19,904 bases of DNA from JAEXOD01 sp937930275 (GTDB lineage Bacteria; Bacteroidota; Ignavibacteria; Ignavibacteriales; Melioribacteraceae): assembly GCA_036733965.1 (NCBI GenBank), contig DAIMZL010000061.1:1-19904 (forward strand), written 5' to 3'. The stretch's first letter is position 1. Every line of letters begins with the position of its first letter. The notes under the pieces are model-generated. The model ran no database searches. It saw only the letters and a list, made by a program, of their open reading frames with translations, and was not told where the DNA came from. Of the stretch, positions 17,058-19,904 are shown one piece after another. A program made the position numbers and the translations under genes.

Positions 17058-18352
17058 CTTTTATCTTCGGGAATGCCTGAGTTATCTGATTTCCCTTTAT
17101 CTTCTTCTGTAATAGTGGGATCTTTAAGGAATACGGTTTCCCCGCCTTCTAATCCTTTTGTTATTACTACAAAGTCTTCGTTTTTCTCCCCTGTTTCAAC
17201 CTTTACTTCTTCGTATGAAGAACCGTCTTTAACATAAACAACTTTATTTTTCCCTTTATCAAAAACCGCTTCTTGGGGCACCGATATTACGTCTGAAATT
17301 TGGTTAATTACAATTTTATTAGACGTAGTCATACCCGGTTTAAGAATTTTTGATTTTCCTTTAATATCTACCAATACTTCAAATACCTTAATATTAGGGT
17401 CGTTCCCCTTTTGCTTTCCTAAAGAGGCAACGTTTGCAATAGTACCTTCAAAAGTACTATCCTGAAAGGCATCCAATTTAACCACAACGCTATTACCGAC
17501 TTTAATTTTACTAACATCTACTTCGTTAACCGATGTTAAACTTTGCATAAAAGATAAATCGGGTAAAGTTACTATTGTTGCTCCTCCCCAAGGCGTATCG
17601 CCTATAGTATATTTTCTTCCGTCATTAGACCAATTAGCCGCATAAACAACCAATCCTTCTGCAGGTGCAGTAAGTGTTAAAGCTTCCAATACACGTTTTG
17701 CTTCATCCAAATCGTTTTGGCGTTGTTTTATTTCAATTTGCATCTTTTTTAATTCACTATTCTGAATTATTTTTTTAGATTCAAATTCTTGTTTGGTTTG
17801 TAAGTAGCTAAGCTCATTTTTTTGATGATTAAGTTTTGCTTCTCGTTGTTTTGCTTCGGCTTCAAATTTCATCTGCTCCAAATTTAATTTTGATAGTTCA
17901 AAACTTAACTCGGCACTTTTTAATTGTGATTCCATTTGTGCATCAGAAGAAGCGTGATTGGCTAATAATTTATCTTTTTCGGAAAGTGCCATTTCTAATT
18001 TAGATTGCTCTTCTTGCACTTTTGCCAAAGATTCAGTCGGGTCAAATTTTACAAGTACTTCGCCGGCGGCTACATATTTTCCTTCCGGAATTAGATAAAC
18101 AATTTTTAATGTTCCTCGCACTCTTGGGGCGGTAATGGTAATGCTGTTTTTAGCAATAAGCTCGCCGCTTTCGGATAAAGAGATTAAAAAGTTACCTTTG
18201 CGAACTTTGTAAGTCGGTATTTCTTCTTCGGTATTATTTCCGCTAAATAGTAACCATAATATAAAAACAAATAAAACAGCGGCAACGCTTAATACGGTTA
18301 TTTTATTGCGTTTTGATAACTTATTAAAGTTTTTTTTAATTTTGATGTCCAT
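17054..18352 (-). CDS. MacA/HlyD-type periplasmic adaptor (membrane fusion protein)
   Basis: Adaptor of 432 residues linking an inner-membrane transporter to a TolC channel. An uncleaved N-terminal membrane helix (about 19-36) is followed by the first half of a lipoyl-like domain (about 48-104, GTLKIVYLIPEGKYVAAGEV). A long coiled-coil hairpin (about 105-225) is rich in Glu, Lys and Gln heptads. The second lipoyl half is LTAPAEGLVVYA (227-238), then a beta-barrel (GNSVVVKLDAF, FEGTIANVASLG) and a membrane-proximal domain (VPQEAVFDKGKNKVVYVKDG, GLEGGETVFL). The acidic/basic tail after residue 415 looks disordered. It is the first gene of the long minus-strand run and overlaps the permease gene by 4 nt. 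It sits downstream of a very AT-rich leader. Family is certain; the MacA branch is favoured by the neighbouring MacB-like permease. Confidence 0.93.
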   Translation of the reverse strand: MDIKIKKNFNKLSKRNKITVLSVAAVLFVFILWLLFSGNNTEEEIPTYKVRKGNFLISLSESGELIAKNSITITAPRVRGTLKIVYLIPEGKYVAAGEVLVKFDPTESLAKVQEEQSKLEMALSEKDKLLANHASSDAQMESQLKSAELSFELSKLNLEQMKFEAEAKQREAKLNHQKNELSYLQTKQEFESKKIIQNSELKKMQIEIKQRQNDLDEAKRVLEALTLTAPAEGLVVYAANWSNDGRKYTIGDTPWGGATIVTLPDLSFMQSLTSVNEVDVSKIKVGNSVVVKLDAFQDSTFEGTIANVASLGKQKGNDPNIKVFEVLVDIKGKSKILKPGMTTSNKIVINQISDVISVPQEAVFDKGKNKVVYVKDGSSYEEVKVETGEKNEDFVVITKGLEGGETVFLKDPTITEEDKGKSDNSGIPEDKR

Positions 18353-18411
18353 TATTTCACTATAATTTAGAATTTTACAAAATATTAATATAAGAAAATT
18401 ATTCTCTTAAT

Positions 18412-18439
18412 AAAATGTATAAGTTTTTGGTGAAATCAA
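18412..18439 (-). promoter_or_regulatory. Candidate Bacteroidota-type promoter for the adaptor-led operon
   Basis: On the minus strand TTG (18437-18439) is followed after 17 nt by TACATTTT (18412-18419). This is one mismatch from the TAnnTTTG -7 element known in Bacteroidota. It lies about 60 nt before the adaptor ATG, a sensible distance. In such AT-rich DNA chance matches are frequent, so this is only a candidate. Confidence 0.25.
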
Positions 18440-18492
18440 TTTTTTATAAAATTATTTATATTCGATTAATTTAAAGACGAATATTAAAGTTA

Positions 18493-18508
18493 AAATTTTA
18501 TAAAATTT
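18493..18508. repeat. 16-bp perfect palindrome, middle of three TTTTATAAAATT copies
   Basis: AAATTTTATAAAATTT is fully self-complementary. The 12-bp core TTTTATAAAATT recurs at 18442-18453 and 18574-18585, at spacings of 54 and 78 bp. It could be an operator for a dimeric regulator or simply a product of the extreme AT content; the sequence alone does not decide. Confidence 0.45.
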
Positions 18509-18742
18509 GAACCATATTTGTAGTTTTTGTTAGACAAATAATATTAATTTTTAATTAACATACTTATTAGTGATTTTATAAAATTTATAAGTAATATTAA
18601 ATATTTATTGCTATATAGTCCTTTAATTATTGCAATTAGTTATGTTATAATATAATTGTTTTAATAATTTATAACTTTATTTATTGTTTTTAACCATTGT
18701 GTTATAAATAACCCCTTTTGTATAAAAACGTGTATATTTAGC

Positions 18743-18799
18743 TATTAAAATAAAAAACACTCATTTCTTAAAAACAAAACGGAAATAGAAATGAGTGTT
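18743..18799 (-). terminator. Intrinsic terminator of the M24 peptidase gene
   Basis: A perfect 13-bp stem joins 18756-18768 (AACACTCATTTCT) and 18787-18799 (AGAAATGAGTGTT) around an 18-nt loop. On the minus strand it runs into TTTTATTTTAATA, a good U-tract. It begins 29 nt beyond the M24 stop codon and separates that gene from the efflux operon. Confidence 0.87.
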
Positions 18800-18828
18800 A
18801 ATTTATAATAGTTGTTTTAACAATTATC

Positions 18829-19904
18829 TTATCTAACTAAATAAATTTCTTTTTGGCGTTCCGAAATAAATTTACAACCGTTTTCGGTAATTAAAACTTC
18901 TTCTTCAACCGTAGCTACGCCATAACCCGGAACAGATAGACGAGGTTCAATTGTAAATACTTGATTTTTTTCGACTGGCATGTAAGGTAAATTTCCGTAA
19001 CGTTCCCAACGGGGACTTAATAAAGCCCCTCCGTCATGAGCTACTCTTCCAATTTGATGTCCGAGAGCATGTGGATACTCGGAATAACCTTTACTAACTA
19101 TGTAATTTCGGGCTACATCATCAATTTCGCAGCCAAGTTTTCCCGGTTTAAGCGCCTCGGCAGAAAGTGTAACAGATTCTAAAATTGTGTTAAATCCGTG
19201 CAAAACTTCGGCAGGAGGTATCTGTTCATTGTCTCTTAAAATATACCACGTACGTTGTAAATCGCTGCAATATCCGTTAATATTTAAGCCGAAATCTATA
19301 TTTAAGATGTGTCCTTGTTCAATTACTCTATTTGTGGGTCCGCTGTGTGCCCCGGCGCTATCCGGACCTGTGAATACTGCAGGACAATGTTCCTCATCCC
19401 AAGCTAAACCAAAACCTCTTTGTTCAACTAATCCTTTTATAAAATCGGAAACATCCTTTTCGGTTTTCCCCGGTTTAATAAATTGTGTTACTTCATCAAA
19501 AATTCTAATTGTTTCTTTTATCGAAACTTTCATAAGTTCAATTTCCGCATCCGATTTACGTCCGCGTAATGCGGCAACAAGCCCTTCAGATGAAATTAGT
19601 CTATTTCCATAAGGAGTGTCTTTTAATAAATCAATAAGCTCTAAATAACAACCGTATGTTAAACCGTCTGCCAATGATGAGTTACGGCTAAAATTAATTG
19701 CAATAGTTTTAGGGTCAAATCTTTTAATTACTTCCAAAAAATCATCTTTCACCGATTTTAAGTAACTTTTAATTTCTTTAAATGTACCCACACTTTTTAA
19801 ATTGGCTTCTTCTAACGAACCTATTACGGCAACGGTTTCTCCTGTTTTTGTCAAAATAAAAGCACTATGCCATGTAGCTCCGGTACCTACAAGCATGTCT
19901 AACA
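18829..19904 (-). CDS. M24-family Xaa-Pro-type metallopeptidase, partial (N-terminus beyond right edge)
   Basis: Dinuclear-metal peptidase of the pita-bread fold, related to Xaa-Pro aminopeptidase/dipeptidase, which acts on peptides with proline at the second position. The first visible in-frame ATG is at 19896, but the frame stays open to base 19904 (Leu-Asp precede that Met). The creatinase-like N-terminal domain is also shorter than usual, so the true start is probably off the window. Numbering from that Met, the visible part is 355 residues. Residues 1-110 are the rest of the N-terminal domain. The catalytic domain has the five metal ligands D201 (NIDFG), D212 (YCSDLQRTW), H280 (ALGHQIG), E317 (FTIEPRL) and E331 (ATVEEEVLIT), plus H287 at the active site. 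No signal peptide can be judged. A strong terminator follows. Family certain; exact substrate not. Confidence 0.93.
   Translation of the reverse strand, partial: LDMLVGTGATWHSAFILTKTGETVAVIGSLEEANLKSVGTFKEIKSYLKSVKDDFLEVIKRFDPKTIAINFSRNSSLADGLTYGCYLELIDLLKDTPYGNRLISSEGLVAALRGRKSDAEIELMKVSIKETIRIFDEVTQFIKPGKTEKDVSDFIKGLVEQRGFGLAWDEEHCPAVFTGPDSAGAHSGPTNRVIEQGHILNIDFGLNINGYCSDLQRTWYILRDNEQIPPAEVLHGFNTILESVTLSAEALKPGKLGCEIDDVARNYIVSKGYSEYPHALGHQIGRVAHDGGALLSPRWERYGNLPYMPVEKNQVFTIEPRLSVPGYGVATVEEEVLITENGCKFISERQKEIYLVR

Larger units (their letters stand above)
18353..18828. other. 476-bp very AT-rich intergenic region upstream of the efflux genes
   Basis: By my count 18361-18720 is about 14% G+C, far below the flanking genes. 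I see no credible open frame and no RNA gene. It holds the terminator of the M24 gene at its right end, and must hold the promoter of the adaptor-led gene run at its left. Three copies of TTTTATAAAATT occur at 18442-18453, 18496-18507 and 18574-18585; the middle copy is the core of a perfect 16-bp palindrome at 18493-18508. Confidence 0.7.

Noticed and set aside
16696..17112. 138-codon plus-strand open frame opposite the permease/adaptor junction
   Set aside because: Antisense shadow of two well-supported overlapping genes; composition is that of reversed membrane-helix codons and no motif is present.
19187..19612. 141-codon plus-strand open frame opposite the M24 peptidase
   Set aside because: The minus-strand frame carries all five metal ligands of a known family; the plus-strand frame has no recognisable features.
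1..19904. CRISPR arrays, tRNA/rRNA genes, insertion sequences, prophage or defence genes
   Set aside because: No regularly spaced repeats, RNA gene signatures, transposase or integrase motifs, or attachment-site duplications were seen by eye on either strand.

Overview
This is an ordinary-looking chromosomal stretch of an AT-rich Gram-negative bacterium of the Bacteroidota/Chlorobiota/Ignavibacteriota radiation. The best clue is the pair of exported proteins ending in a type IX secretion (T9SS) type A sorting domain that opens with NYPNPFNP. That wording is characteristic of Ignavibacteria and nearby lineages (inference from family knowledge, not from a search). Other genes fit: a LytS/LytTR-type two-component pair, a FISUMP-domain protein, a CotH/lamin-tail surface protein, a prohibitin-like protein and several secreted peptidases. 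Shine-Dalgarno signals are mixed: clear before some genes, absent before others.

Layout. Positions 1-1666 (minus strand) hold a sensor histidine kinase and its LytTR response regulator, which runs off the left edge. Positions 1894-6866 (plus strand) hold two T9SS cargo proteins, a FISUMP-domain protein and a 1181-residue CotH-type surface protein. They are separated by a 470-bp gap that contains an isolated GC-rich hairpin. Positions 7081-18352 form a long run of nine minus-strand genes with short gaps or overlaps. In transcription order these are: a MacA-like adaptor, a MacB-like FtsX permease without an ATPase domain, a TolC-family channel, a methyltransferase-like protein with a degenerate SAM loop, the 23S rRNA m5U methyltransferase RlmD, an S9 peptidase, a prohibitin-like SPFH protein, a DUF971 protein with a histidine-rich tail, and an M28 peptidase fused to a PDZ domain. 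A strong intrinsic terminator at 7004-7059 closes this run. Positions 18353-18828 are an extremely AT-rich intergenic region (about 14% G+C over 18361-18720 by my count). Positions 18829-19904 hold an M24 (Xaa-Pro type) peptidase with its own terminator; its N-terminus lies beyond the right edge.

How the genes may work together. The first three genes of the long run make a plausible tripartite efflux/export path (adaptor, permease, outer-membrane channel) that needs an ATPase from elsewhere. The last four (S9 peptidase, SPFH scaffold, DUF971, M28-PDZ) look like an envelope protein-turnover set. Whether all nine are one transcript is not proven; gaps of 62 and 92 nt flank the S9 gene.

I saw no mobile element, CRISPR array, RNA gene, toxin-antitoxin or defence system, and no compelling previously undescribed system. 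The points most worth a second look are the ATPase-less efflux operon, the histidine-tailed DUF971 protein beside the SPFH and peptidase genes, the degenerate methyltransferase, and the palindrome-bearing AT-rich leader.
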